From assembly GCA_002402105.1 (NCBI GenBank), contig NVVD01000001.1, positions 382,944 through 446,943 of the forward strand: a stretch of DNA of 64,000 bases, read 5' to 3'. Source of the stretch: Candidatus Cloacimonadota bacterium (lineage in GTDB: Bacteria; Muiribacteriota; UBA6191). Positions 44,725-53,448 of this stretch are shown piece by piece; positions within the stretch are counted from its first letter, which is position 1; each line of letters begins with the position of its first letter. The notes under the pieces were generated by a model. The model was not told where the DNA came from, did not search any database, and saw only the letters and a program-made list of their open reading frames with translations. The position numbers and the translations under genes were made by a program.

Positions 44725-45114
44725 TTATTGATTACTTTTTAAATAAGATAAGCTACTTTTATATTGATTTTCAACTTTTTTTAACAAAAGTTGAAATTTC
44801 TCTTCTGAAAAATTTAATTGTTTTTGAAGTGAAATAATTAAATCTTTTTCAACATTAGAAAAGCCCCCGTCAATACATGCAATTGCTAAGGCGCCTCCTA
44901 AAAGCAGCTGTTTTTCAAACTCTGAAGTTATTGCCTGAATGTCTAATGAACTTGTATAAATAGGTTGTTTGAACTCATTCTTAAATTCATTAACATCAAT
45001 ACCAAGATCTATAAACTTTTGTTGAATGTGTTGTTTTTCTGATTCACAAAAGTCTCCATCAACCCATGCAACTGCAATCCATGCTTTAATTATAGTTTCT
45101 ATAGAGTTATTCAT
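44725..45114 (-). CDS. TerB-like (tellurite-resistance TerB fold) protein
   Basis: A 129-residue helical protein resembling the TerB/YebE fold. Two internal halves share an acidic pattern: 'AWVDGDFCESEKQHI' and 'ACIDGGFSNVEKDLI', the usual D-G-x-(F/V)-x-x-x-E metal-binding-like turn of the family. TerB-like proteins are common outside tellurite resistance and no other ter gene is nearby, so the name is only structural. The start ATG overlaps by one base (TAATG) the stop of the broken gene upstream, showing the two once formed an operon. Confidence 0.82.
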   Translation of the reverse strand: MNNSIETIIKAWIAVAWVDGDFCESEKQHIQQKFIDLGIDVNEFKNEFKQPIYTSSLDIQAITSEFEKQLLLGGALAIACIDGGFSNVEKDLIISLQKQLNFSEEKFQLLLKKVENQYKSSLSYLKSNQ

Positions 45115-45209
45115 TAAAAGAAAGAACCAACTACTTCAAAAACAGTATCCATTAAGCCGTCTCCATCGGTATCAGCAATATATTCAAAAAAACCATCACC
45201 ATCTGTATC
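45114..45209 (-). pseudogene. C-terminal remnant of a calcium-binding-repeat protein, truncated by the IS
   Basis: Read on the minus strand, 31 codons before the stop give two DTDGDG loops ('DTDGDGFFEY' and 'DTDGDGLMDT'), then VFEVVGSFF. Such DxDGDG repeats bind calcium in thrombospondin type-3 or dockerin-like regions of large secreted proteins. The frame runs directly into the left inverted repeat of the IS66 element at 45210. No start or upstream part is found on the far side of the IS or before the glycan locus, so most of the gene is gone. Its stop overlaps the TerB gene start by one base. Confidence 0.75.
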
Positions 45210-45234
45210 GTGTCCTTGCAAGTTGTAGGGGTAA
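45210..45234 (+). repeat. Left terminal inverted repeat of the IS66 element
   Basis: GTGTCCTTGCAAGTTGTAGG, then GGTAA. All 25 bases are the exact complement of 47675-47699. The repeat fixes the boundary with the broken calcium-binding gene. Confidence 0.93.
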
Positions 45235-45253
45235 CTTAGAATAGAAAAAGAAG

Positions 45254-45284
45254 TATCCTTAAATTTTATAAAATTTAAAGGATA
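45254..45284 (+). promoter_or_regulatory. Palindromic hairpin covering the tnpA ribosome-binding site
   Basis: TATCCTT (45254-45260) plus AAATTTTA pairs with TAAAATTT plus AAGGATA (45269-45284) apart from one bulged A. The AAAGGA ribosome site for tnpA (ATG at 45288) is inside the right arm. Such structures are known in IS10- and IS50-type elements to block translation from outside transcripts; the same use here is inference. Confidence 0.55.
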
Positions 45285-45287
45285 AAT

Positions 45288-45662
45288 ATGACAAATTCAA
45301 AAGAAGTTTTCAATAAACTAAAAAGCGAGGTTATTGCTTGGAAAAAAGTTAAAAATCGTAATGATAAATTACCCGTAAAAATAATAAAACAAGTTTTAGA
45401 TTTATCAAAAAAATATTCAGTTAGGGTAATTCATCAAGAAAGTGATTTATCAGAGTCAGTGATAAGAAAACATATAAAAAAGTCTTTATCAAATGGTTTA
45501 GAAGCTATTAATTTAATAGAATTAAGCTCTTCTTCTTTTGGAGATATTTTAGAAGAGCCTTCAAAATTAGTTTTAAAAAATAAAAAAAAGACTCTTGAGA
45601 TTAATTTAAAATTAACTCAAGATATTTTTATACAAAGCTTAGATTGGCTGGATAAGGTTTAA
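45288..45662 (+). CDS. IS66 accessory protein TnpA-like
   Basis: A 124-residue protein at the place of IS66 tnpA. It has a basic helical N-terminal half with a helix-turn-helix-like segment ('VRVIHQESDLSESVIRKHI') and an acidic C-terminal half. Divergent from the canonical family, but size, order and coupling to tnpB (TAATG overlap at 45660-45664) support the call. Its role in transposition of IS66 elements is essential but not catalytic. Confidence 0.75.
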   Translation: MTNSKEVFNKLKSEVIAWKKVKNRNDKLPVKIIKQVLDLSKKYSVRVIHQESDLSESVIRKHIKKSLSNGLEAINLIELSSSSFGDILEEPSKLVLKNKKKTLEINLKLTQDIFIQSLDWLDKV

Positions 45663-46021
45663 TGTTACAAATAGTCCCTCAAATGAAAATCTATTTGGCG
45701 GTAGAGCCAATCGATTTTAGATGTGGAATTGAGAGTTTAGGTGGTATTTGTAAAAACGTTTTAAAAAAGGATCCATTTTCAGGTTATTTATTTCTATTTA
45801 CAAATAAAAGTAAGATAGGGATAAAAGTTTTAGTTTATGATGAGCAAGGTTTTTGGCTATGCTACAAGAGGTTTTCAAAAGGAAAATTAAAATGGTGGCC
45901 TTCAAACAAGCAATATTTATCAAATGATATAGAGTTAAATTCAGTCGAGTTACAAAACCTTTTGATGAATATAAATCCAAAAAAACAAAGGCATGAAACT
46001 TTTAGAGAATTTAAGGTATAA
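45662..46021 (+). CDS. tnpB: IS66 protein TnpB
   Basis: A 119-residue IS66 Orf2/TnpB protein. The family block 'YLAVEPIDFRCGIESLGGI' and the later 'DPFSGYLFLFTNKSKIGIKVLVYDEQGFWLCYKRFSKG' (in pieces) match closely, including the aromatic 'GFWLCYKRF' strand. It accompanies TnpC in all active IS66 elements. It is coupled to tnpA by a one-base overlap. This TnpB is the IS66 protein, unrelated to the RNA-guided nuclease of the same name. Confidence 0.92.
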   Translation: MLQIVPQMKIYLAVEPIDFRCGIESLGGICKNVLKKDPFSGYLFLFTNKSKIGIKVLVYDEQGFWLCYKRFSKGKLKWWPSNKQYLSNDIELNSVELQNLLMNINPKKQRHETFREFKV

Positions 46022-46053
46022 AAAGAGTTATAAATTATACCGAGCTTATTAGT

Positions 46054-47669
46054 ATGACAAAAAAAGCTCAAAAAATAGATAATTTGGAATTAGAAGGATT
46101 GATGAAAGCTGTAAAAGCGAATCAATTAGACGAAGATCAAATGAAAGCAATTTTTGAGATATTATCAACTTTTAATGACATTTGCTCAAGTTTAGAAGAA
46201 AAAAGAATGAGTTTAAAAAAATTAAAAGATATGCTTGGAATAAAAACAGAAAAAGAGCCGAACAGTCGAGGTATAGCAAACCCTCCTAAAAAAAAAGAAA
46301 ACAAACTTTAGGAAATTCTTCAGATGAAGAAGAGCTATCAGGATTAGAAAAAGAAAAAGAGTCTTTTCATACAGTTGAAGATTATGAGAAGGGTCAATTT
46401 TGTCCAGAATGTAAAATAGGTAAGCTATATTTAGAAAGCCAAAGACAGCAAACATTTGAAGTTTTTGTTGGGAAATCCTTTATAGAGAAAGAAATTCATC
46501 ATCAAGAAGTTTTAACTTGTAATTGTTGTAACGAAAGTTATAAAGCAGAACTACCAAAAGAAATAAACCCTAAAAAAAAATATACAGCTTCTGCTGTAGC
46601 CATAAGCATTCAATTACGATATATGATGGGCTTTCCTCATTATAGTTTAAGCTTGCTTCAATCAATATTAAAAAAAAGTTTAAGCTGTTCAACACTATTT
46701 AATATGGCAGAAGATTTTGCGAATAAGTCTCAAAGAATTTTTGATAGATTAAAAGAAGTCGCTTCAAATTCTTATTATTTTGGTATTGATGATACAAGAA
46801 TGAAAATTTTATTTCACAACAATCAGATAAAAAATAGAATTGGTATTAGAACAAGTGCTTTAGTAGCAGAAGATAAAGCACCTTATTTTGAAAAAGTAAA
46901 AGAAGGCGAAGAAGCCTTATTAAAAAAAGGAAATAAGATTTGCCTTTTTCAAACAGGTAGCCAAATTGCAGGTGAGTTTTGTGATGATATTTTGGAGCAT
47001 AAAAATAAAGGTACTCCAAAAATAATATTAATGAGTGATGCATTAAGTGCAAATAATCCAAAAGAAAATTATAATTTATGTGAACGAGCTTCATGTTTAG
47101 TTCATGCAAGAAGAAATTTTTATTCAATTAAAGATTTTTATAAAGAAATAGTTCCTGATATTTTGAATTTATTTAGTTTTGTATTTAATGTAGAAAAAGA
47201 ATGTAAATTGAATGAATTAATTGGTGAAGAGAGATTAAAAAAGCACCAAGACCTAAGTGCAAAAGCTTTGGTTAAGATTTACTTAATTTGTCGAACTCAT
47301 TTAAAAGAGGGAAAAGTAGAACCAAAGAGTTCTATAGGAAAAGCTATGTCATATTTTTTAAAGCACTTTAAGTCATTAGTTTGTTTTTTAAGATTATTAG
47401 ATTGTCCTTTGGAAAATAATGAAACAGAACGTCTTTTAAAAAGAATGATAAAGCATAGAAAAAACTCTATGTTTTATAAGACTGATGTTGGTGCTTTAAT
47501 TGGTGATATTATTATGAGTCTTGGTTTTACTGCTTGGGAGGCGGGTATTGATTCAAAATCTTATTTTGAAGATATTTATTTAAACTTTGATAAAAGTGAA
47601 GATGTAAATAATTGGCTTCCATGGAATTGGCTTAAATACAGGTCTAATCAACTTTTAAATACAAACTAA
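46054..47669 (+). CDS. tnpC: IS66 transposase TnpC, two frames joined at a nine-A run
   Basis: The first frame (46054-46311, 85 residues) ends shortly after A9 at 46288-46296. The second frame, shifted by -1, is open through 47669 and encodes the remaining roughly 450 residues, with no start codon near its beginning. Together they give about 538 residues, normal for IS66 TnpC. The second part has the zinc-finger-like 'CPECKIGK' and 'CNCCNESYK', catalytic-type aspartates in 'YYFGIDDTRM' and 'ILMSDALSANN', and 'NNETERLLKRM' with the glutamate. Slippage at A9 (transcriptional or -1 ribosomal) could make the full protein, or it is a mutation that killed it. Confidence 0.85.
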
Positions 47670-47674
47670 AAAAA

Positions 47675-47699
47675 TTACCCCTACAACTTGCAAGGACAC
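47675..47699 (-). repeat. Right terminal inverted repeat of the IS66 element
   Basis: Complement of the left repeat over 25 bases without mismatch. It begins 5 bases after the tnpC stop. Confidence 0.93.
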
Positions 47700-47809
47700 T
47701 TTTTAAGAAAGAAAACTTTTTGAATGTAATATGGAATAGGGAAGTTTATGTATTTTTCAAAATACTTAAAACTATGGTACTATTTTTCTTTCTATTTCAT
47801 TATGAGTAT

Positions 47810-49138
47810 CTAGCTATCATTTATAAGAAATACTTCTATGCTTTTTCTTTTCAAAATCCACATATATAAAAAAGACATGGAATCACAATCTTTAAATTTA
47901 AAGCATCCTTCAATAAAGCGCCAAAAAGACTTTTTTCTTTTAGATATTTCTAAAACTTTACCAAATAAGTCACACGACATCTGTTGTACCTGATCTACTA
48001 AAAAACATAACATCATTGAAAATGCGAAAACTACTGATAAATTTTTATTTCCATGTCCAAAATTATGTTCAAAATGATACCCCTGATTTTTTAAAGTATT
48101 AAACGTTTCATTCTCTATTCGCCATCTCGCTCTACCACAACGCATAATTTCATAAATATTATCATCACTCAACTCAAAGTCTGTAACCCAACTAAAATGT
48201 TGCTTCTTCCCATTTGACTTTGTTTCCCAATATTCAATAAAATTTACCAAAACATCACTATTAGACTCATTTATTGGAACATTATTTATATAACGAAATT
48301 TATGAATTGTATTCTTATCATCACTCATTTCAAGCTTAGAAACCTTACCTTCAATTACTTTTTGATCTACAAAGTGAAATAAAAAGCTATGACCTCCTTT
48401 CTTTGCACCAAGAATATACCTAAAATTATTAAACTCTAACTCCTTTATATGGGGTGCATTAGAGGCTAAACCATCTTCAATCACAATTAAGGGTAGATGT
48501 GAGTGATCTTTTCTTATTTGATGAAGTAAGCGTTTTGCTGCATTACGTTCACAATCATTTTTTGTATCTCCATCCTGCTTCATTATTGGTTCTGGCAACA
48601 TCGGGAGTACTATTTTTTCATCTGGATGGACTAATACTGCACCTAACATTTGATGATAGTAAGTGATATCACCAGTTTTCTTAGATTTTTTTTCAAGACA
48701 GCAATTTCCATGAATTTTTTTTGAAGAAAAATACCCCGTTCCATCTATAGAAAGTAAATAATACTTGTCTAAAACCTGCATTTTTTTCAATTCTCCACCT
48801 CTTTGAACTTGAGCAAAAACCTTTTTAAAAGCAGAAGAAAATAACTTAGGATCTACTTCATCAAGAACTCTTCTCATATGAGTATCTGAAATAACAGTAT
48901 TTATTTTATAAATATTTTTAAGATTATGCTCATTTATAAGATGATCTTCAAACTCTACTAATGATGGACACTTCAAAGAAAATATCGCAAAAGCTGACAT
49001 TAAAGCATCTGCTATAGGGTAAGATTTATTGATTCTTTTTTTTGTTTTATCTTCTATTTTTTCAAAGCAGCCTCGAATAGTTTTTATTAAACTATCTGCA
49101 TTTAAATGTTTTCTTAACTTAATTCGAATACTTTCCAT
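47810..49138 (-). CDS. DDE (IS4-like superfamily) transposase
   Basis: A 442-residue transposase with RNase H-like DDE fold. First aspartate in 'YLLSIDGTGYFSS', second in 'LIVIEDGLASNAPHI', and the glutamate in 'RARWRIENETFNTLKNQGY', which fits the IS4-type Y-R-E-K pattern. The 'KNDCERNAAKRLL' block is typical of a widespread unclassified IS4-like group. The frame is intact, so the transposase may be active. The upstream side carries TTCATGGGGAATTGCTGAAA near 49267 that could be an end, but I found no matching inverted end between 47700 and 47809. The left end may be lost through the neighbouring IS66 event. Confidence 0.88.
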   Translation of the reverse strand: MESIRIKLRKHLNADSLIKTIRGCFEKIEDKTKKRINKSYPIADALMSAFAIFSLKCPSLVEFEDHLINEHNLKNIYKINTVISDTHMRRVLDEVDPKLFSSAFKKVFAQVQRGGELKKMQVLDKYYLLSIDGTGYFSSKKIHGNCCLEKKSKKTGDITYYHQMLGAVLVHPDEKIVLPMLPEPIMKQDGDTKNDCERNAAKRLLHQIRKDHSHLPLIVIEDGLASNAPHIKELEFNNFRYILGAKKGGHSFLFHFVDQKVIEGKVSKLEMSDDKNTIHKFRYINNVPINESNSDVLVNFIEYWETKSNGKKQHFSWVTDFELSDDNIYEIMRCGRARWRIENETFNTLKNQGYHFEHNFGHGNKNLSVVFAFSMMLCFLVDQVQQMSCDLFGKVLEISKRKKSFWRFIEGCFKFKDCDSMSFLYMWILKRKSIEVFLINDS

Positions 49139-49312
49139 ACAAAATACCGCCTAGTGAATATATTTTGTATTAATAATCGTCTAAATAACCGTTTTTTTTC
49201 GTTATTTGTTAAAATAGTCTGCGAAAGGCTCGATAATAAAGCCTTTATTTAAGCCACTTTTAGAGTTCATGGGGAATTGCTGAAAATAGAGTAAATAAAT
49301 AGCTGAAAAGTA
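49139..49312. other. Spacer with a hairpin between transposase and glycan locus
   Basis: The gap holds AAAGGCT (49224-49230) pairing with AGCCTTT (49240-49246) and the possible IS end near 49267. No small gene is visible. The hairpin may terminate transcription from either side. Confidence 0.35.
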
Positions 49313-50506
49313 TTAGTTTAAAAGTTTTTGATAAGCGGTAAGGTAATCACTAGCACATCGTTCTATGTGAAAGGAATTGAAATGTCTTTGAGCATTTTTT
49401 TGAAACCTTTGTAACTTTTCAGTATTTTCTAAAAATGATGTGATGGTATCAAATACAAATTGGTAGTCATCAACTTCAAATAAAATACCATTTTCATTAT
49501 TTTTAATGAGTTCAGGAACCCCTCCTATATCACTAGCAATAACAACAAGTCCATATTGAAATGCTTCTAAAATACTAAGTGGGGAGTTTTCATAACATTG
49601 AGATGGAAATAATAATAAATGACAATCTAGTAAGAGTTTTTCTTTAGCTTTTCCACTAACAAAACCATGATAATATATATTTTGATAAGAGTTTTGTAAG
49701 GCAGTAATTTGCTTTTCATCAGGACCTTTTCCCGCAATATGAAACTCTACATTACTTTGATTCTTAAAATGTTGAATAGTTTTGATTAAGCAGTTGACTC
49801 CCTTGTGAGATGAAATTTGTCCCATAAAAAGAACTTTGAGAGGAAATAAGTTTGTATTTAATTGAGGCTTTGTATTGGATAATAATCCATTTTCAATTAC
49901 TTGATGACTTTTAACTTTCATTCCAAACTGTAGATATGTATTTAATAAAAATTTGCTAGGTGAAACAAATAAATCGATATTTTTTGTATTGAGTAAATGA
50001 AGAGACCGATAAATTTTACAATGAGTTTTTCCACAGTCAATTTTTTTATTTTGATGTAAAAAGTTGGCTTTTGGACAAAGTAAGTGACCATCATGTGCTG
50101 TATAAACAACAGGAATATTTAGTGATTGAGCAGCACTCCAGACAGAAGCAGAAAACCCATCAATATTATGACTATGTATAATATCTGGCTGAAACTTTTT
50201 TATTATTTTTTTTAAAGAGTAATAACTGTGTAAATTAAAGTAATCTAAAATATGCCATAAAGCTTTCTTCCATGAAGGGCGTTGATTTCTATTATATAAC
50301 CAGTACATATTTTTAGGAAAAAACCTAACAACTTTAAGGTTTTCAAAACCTGTAACTTTAAATTGCTTTTTTGAATTACTTGCACAGGTTGTAACAACGA
50401 GGACTTCGTGATCTTTGGCTAAAGTTGTAGATAATTCATAAGCAAAACTTTCAGCACCTCCAAGTACATATGGAGGGAATAAATTAGATATAACAAGTAT
50501 TTTCAA
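49313..50506 (-). CDS. Glycosyltransferase family 4 (GT-B)
   Basis: A 397-residue GT-B enzyme. The acceptor domain begins 'VISNLFPPYVLGGAESFA', with the histidine region 'PDIIHSHNIDGFSA'. The donor domain has 'VLFMGQISSHKGVNCLI' and the E-x7-E signature 'PSQCYENSPLSILEAFQYGL' (given in blocks), then 'GGVPELI'. It adds a sugar from a nucleotide donor with retention of configuration. It is the first gene of the polysaccharide locus next to the IS elements and is divergent from the second GT4 gene across 207 bases. Confidence 0.92.
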   Translation of the reverse strand: MKILVISNLFPPYVLGGAESFAYELSTTLAKDHEVLVVTTCASNSKKQFKVTGFENLKVVRFFPKNMYWLYNRNQRPSWKKALWHILDYFNLHSYYSLKKIIKKFQPDIIHSHNIDGFSASVWSAAQSLNIPVVYTAHDGHLLCPKANFLHQNKKIDCGKTHCKIYRSLHLLNTKNIDLFVSPSKFLLNTYLQFGMKVKSHQVIENGLLSNTKPQLNTNLFPLKVLFMGQISSHKGVNCLIKTIQHFKNQSNVEFHIAGKGPDEKQITALQNSYQNIYYHGFVSGKAKEKLLLDCHLLLFPSQCYENSPLSILEAFQYGLVVIASDIGGVPELIKNNENGILFEVDDYQFVFDTITSFLENTEKLQRFQKNAQRHFNSFHIERCASDYLTAYQKLLN

Positions 50507-50713
50507 AAGACATCCAAGATAGTAATGCTATTATTTTAAGAGACTTTAATATGATAAAAATTATATTAAGTATACCTAAAGATATTTAATTTTACTGTTT
50601 CGGTTCATAAATAAACATCTTAAAGTAACTTTTAGCTTTGTAGAAGGATACAAAAACTTTAGTTTTGTGAAGTCAAAGTATATACTGAATGTATAATTTG
50701 AAAAGATAAAGAG

Positions 50714-51850
50714 ATGAACAGAGAAATGAATTTAGCATTTTTATTTACAAGAAAAATATCATTAAAAACATGGATTGATACAGGACTTTTTGGTCGTGAA
50801 AAATTGATTTATGAAAAAATGATAGAAGATAAATTTTGTAGCAAAGTTTACTGGTTTACCTATGGAGTTGATGATCATAAATATCAAAAAAAACTCTGTA
50901 CTGGTATAAAAGTAATTTCAATGTCTAAAGTGTTCAACTCAAAAGTAGGTATTTATATTTACTCTATATTACTTCCTTTTATTCATTTTAAAATATTATC
51001 TTCGGTTCAGATGGTTAAGACGAATCAGATGGAAGGTAGTTGGACAGCAGTTTTAATTAAATTACTTTACGGGTGTAAATTTTATTTGAGAACTGGTTAT
51101 ACTTGGTCACAGTTGTTAGAAAAATCAGAAAAAGGTTCAAAACTATATAAACTCTCTAAAATAATTGAAAAAGTTGCATACATATATTGTGATATGGCTT
51201 CTGTTAGTAGTTTTCACAATCAAGTTTATCTTCAAGCTAACTATTCTTTTAATTTTAAAAAGTTATTTGTTTTAGGAAATTTTATTGATACACAGCTTTT
51301 TTCATCTTCAAAACCAATTCTAAAAAGAGATCAAGAAAGTCTATTATATATTGGTAGGCTAAACCATGAAAAAAACTTAAAACCTTTGATTGAGTCTATA
51401 GCAAATCTTAACCTAAAGTTAGATATTTATGGAGCTGGAGATCAAGAGAAAATGTTAAAGTCTTATACAAAAGAGCTAGACGCATCTATTATATTTCATG
51501 GGCTGGTAGCTAACGAAAAACTAGTAGATATATATAACTCACATAAATATTATATTTTATGCTCACATGCGGAAGGAATGCCTAAAACTTTGATTGAAGC
51601 TATGAGTTGTGCTTGTATTTGTTTAGGTACGGATGTTGAAGGCATAAATGAGCTAATTATCGATAATAAAAATGGATTTTTAGCCTTCGGTGTAAGTACT
51701 AATGATATTTCTTTAGTTATTAAAAGAGCTTTAAGTTGTAAAGAGACCAAAGAAATTTCAAAAGAAGCGAGGAAATTGATTCATAACTCTTTTTCTTTAG
51801 ATGCCGTATATCAACTTGAAAAATCTAAAATACAGGAGTGTTTATCGTGA
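50714..51850 (+). CDS. Glycosyltransferase family 4 (GT-B)
   Basis: A 378-residue GT-B enzyme. The acceptor half is hydrophobic and may associate with the membrane; the donor half has 'LLYIGRLNHEKNLKPLI' and the E-x7-E region 'CSHAEGMPKTLIEAMSCA', then 'TDVEGINELI'. Start ATG with AAGATAAAGAG upstream. It overlaps the following GT2 gene by 4 bases (GTGA), so the two are likely co-translated and act in sequence on the same glycan. Confidence 0.9.
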   Translation: MNREMNLAFLFTRKISLKTWIDTGLFGREKLIYEKMIEDKFCSKVYWFTYGVDDHKYQKKLCTGIKVISMSKVFNSKVGIYIYSILLPFIHFKILSSVQMVKTNQMEGSWTAVLIKLLYGCKFYLRTGYTWSQLLEKSEKGSKLYKLSKIIEKVAYIYCDMASVSSFHNQVYLQANYSFNFKKLFVLGNFIDTQLFSSSKPILKRDQESLLYIGRLNHEKNLKPLIESIANLNLKLDIYGAGDQEKMLKSYTKELDASIIFHGLVANEKLVDIYNSHKYYILCSHAEGMPKTLIEAMSCACICLGTDVEGINELIIDNKNGFLAFGVSTNDISLVIKRALSCKETKEISKEARKLIHNSFSLDAVYQLEKSKIQECLS

Positions 51851-52725
51851 CTACTTGTTCAGTTGTTATGTCTGTTTTTAATGGAGAAGACTTTTTACAA
51901 GAAGCTATTGAGAGTGTATTGAACCAATCCTTGAAAGATTTTGAGTTTATTATTATTAATGATTGCTCTACAGATAAAAGTTTAGAAATTGTACAATTTT
52001 ATCAAGATAAGCGAATTATTTTAATTCAAAATGATATAAATATTGGTTTGGCAGCCTCTTTAAACTTAGGGGTTTCAATTGCAAAAAACCCATATATTGC
52101 TAGAATGGATGCAGATGATATAATGCTAAATAACCGTTTGGAAAAGCAAACTGAGTTTTTAGATAGCAATAAAAAAATAGGGGTTTGCGGATCTTTTGCT
52201 ATTGAGATAGATAAAAATTCAAATGAAAAAGGTTTGATTAAAACAGCGACAGGAGCTCACTTAAATTTTGCAAAATGGATTCCCTCACCAGTTATTCATT
52301 CAAGTGTAATGATACGAACAGAGTTACTGAAAAATAACTTATATGATATTTCTTTAGATTCGGCCCAAGATTATGACCTTTGGTTGCGTTTACTCATGCA
52401 AGGTGTTGGTTTTTATAACATTAAATCTCCATTGTTAAAATATCGAATTCATACTAAAAGTATTACACAATCAAAGTTATCGAGCCAAAGTAAAAATGCA
52501 TATAGTAGCTTTATTAAACAAACTAAGCTACCAGAAATTTCCTATCGAAGCTTTTTGAGCTTTTGTTTACAAAATTATGAAACTGGAGTTTTTTCAAGGT
52601 TTTTTGATGCTATAAAGGTACAAAAAAGATTAAAATTAAGTTTTTTGGGTTTGATAATAAACTTGTTTAGATACTTTATTTTTAAGTATATCTTGAAGAA
52701 AGAAAATTTGGTGAATGGGATTTAG
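51847..52725 (+). CDS. Glycosyltransferase family 2 (GT-A)
   Basis: A 292-residue GT-A enzyme. I choose GTG 51847, since ACAGGAG sits 9 bases upstream and the overlap GTGA is standard; an earlier GTG at 51838 directly touches that site. Motifs are 'SVVMSVFNGEDFLQEAIESV', 'IINDCSTDKS' and the metal site 'ARMDADDIM', with 'SAQDYDLWLRLL' later as the acceptor-side ED motif. The C-terminal 40 residues are hydrophobic and basic, suggesting membrane association. It converges on a methyltransferase with a 4-base overlap. Confidence 0.92.
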   Translation: MTTCSVVMSVFNGEDFLQEAIESVLNQSLKDFEFIIINDCSTDKSLEIVQFYQDKRIILIQNDINIGLAASLNLGVSIAKNPYIARMDADDIMLNNRLEKQTEFLDSNKKIGVCGSFAIEIDKNSNEKGLIKTATGAHLNFAKWIPSPVIHSSVMIRTELLKNNLYDISLDSAQDYDLWLRLLMQGVGFYNIKSPLLKYRIHTKSITQSKLSSQSKNAYSSFIKQTKLPEISYRSFLSFCLQNYETGVFSRFFDAIKVQKRLKLSFLGLIINLFRYFIFKYILKKENLVNGI

Positions 52726-53429
52726 AATTCTTTTTTTTCTATAACAATCCAAAAAGAGTCTGAAAACATATTTTTTTGAAAGTCTTTAGAGCCAAACATA
52801 CTCATTACTGTTCGAAAGACTGTTCTTTTCCAGCTTGAGTTATTGTAATAACCAACAGGAAACATTTCAGCAATTTTAAAGTTTTTCTTTTTTGAATGAT
52901 ATATAAAAAAGTCTTCAGCTTCAGTATAACTAAATAACCATTTATGTCTATCTTCAGGCTTTTCATACGGAAGGCCATAGTATTTTGTATATTTTCCAAA
53001 CTGCTTTCTTCGATCCTCATTATTATTTTCATAAACTTTATTTTTATAATAAGACATAAGAGAAGTTACAGAATTTGGTAAAGAAATAATTAAATACTTA
53101 CTAGAGATTCTTAGCAGTTCATTAAAGACTTGATGAAAGTTATCTAAATGTTCTAAGACATCGGTGCAAACAACAGTTTCATACTTATTATTTTCAATTG
53201 GAATAGGTATTTCTTTTTCTAGGTTAATCTTTAAATCAGGAGATCCCGCTATATCTAATTCAAAGTATTGAACTTGTTCATCTAGGTGCTTTTTCATATA
53301 GTGATGTCCACCACCGCCAACATTTAAAAGAGTAGAGTTTATGTAACTATGAAATTCAGAGGCAATAAATTGATTTCTTTCTTCTCTAGAATTGAATTGA
53401 TTACCTATAATTTTTTTTGTAAATTTCAT
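52722..53429 (-). CDS. SAM-dependent methyltransferase
   Basis: A 235-residue class I methyltransferase. The SAM loop is unusual: 'LLNVGGGGHHYM' replaces the common GxGxG. The acidic strand 'YFELDIAGSPDLKINLE' and 'YETVVCTDVLEHLDN' follow, then 'YLIISLPNS'. The acceptor is probably a sugar of the locus or its precursor, inferred from neighbours only. It lies 19 bases downstream of the flippase gene in the same operon. Confidence 0.85.
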   Translation of the reverse strand: MKFTKKIIGNQFNSREERNQFIASEFHSYINSTLLNVGGGGHHYMKKHLDEQVQYFELDIAGSPDLKINLEKEIPIPIENNKYETVVCTDVLEHLDNFHQVFNELLRISSKYLIISLPNSVTSLMSYYKNKVYENNNEDRRKQFGKYTKYYGLPYEKPEDRHKWLFSYTEAEDFFIYHSKKKNFKIAEMFPVGYYNNSSWKRTVFRTVMSMFGSKDFQKNMFSDSFWIVIEKKEF

Positions 53430-53448
53430 TTTATTCCTTAATTATTAA

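Larger units (their letters stand above)
45210..47699 (+). mobile_element. IS66-family insertion sequence, 2490 bp
   Basis: A complete-looking IS66-type element with 25-bp inverted repeats and the family's three genes in order: an accessory tnpA, tnpB and tnpC. TIR bases 45210-45234 and 47675-47699 are perfect complements. No 8-bp target duplication is seen: the left flank ends CATCTGTATC and the right flank starts TTTTTAAG. That, with the missing part of the interrupted gene, suggests a deletion or rearrangement after insertion. The tnpC gene is in two frames (see its entry). Confidence 0.92.

Noticed and set aside
44725-45114. A tellurite-resistance operon
   Set aside because: Only a TerB-fold protein is present; no terA, terC, terD or terZ relative is nearby.
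46846-47127. Antisense frame within the IS66 transposase
   Set aside because: Lies opposite conserved TnpC motifs and is made up mainly of Leu, Phe, His and Tyr.
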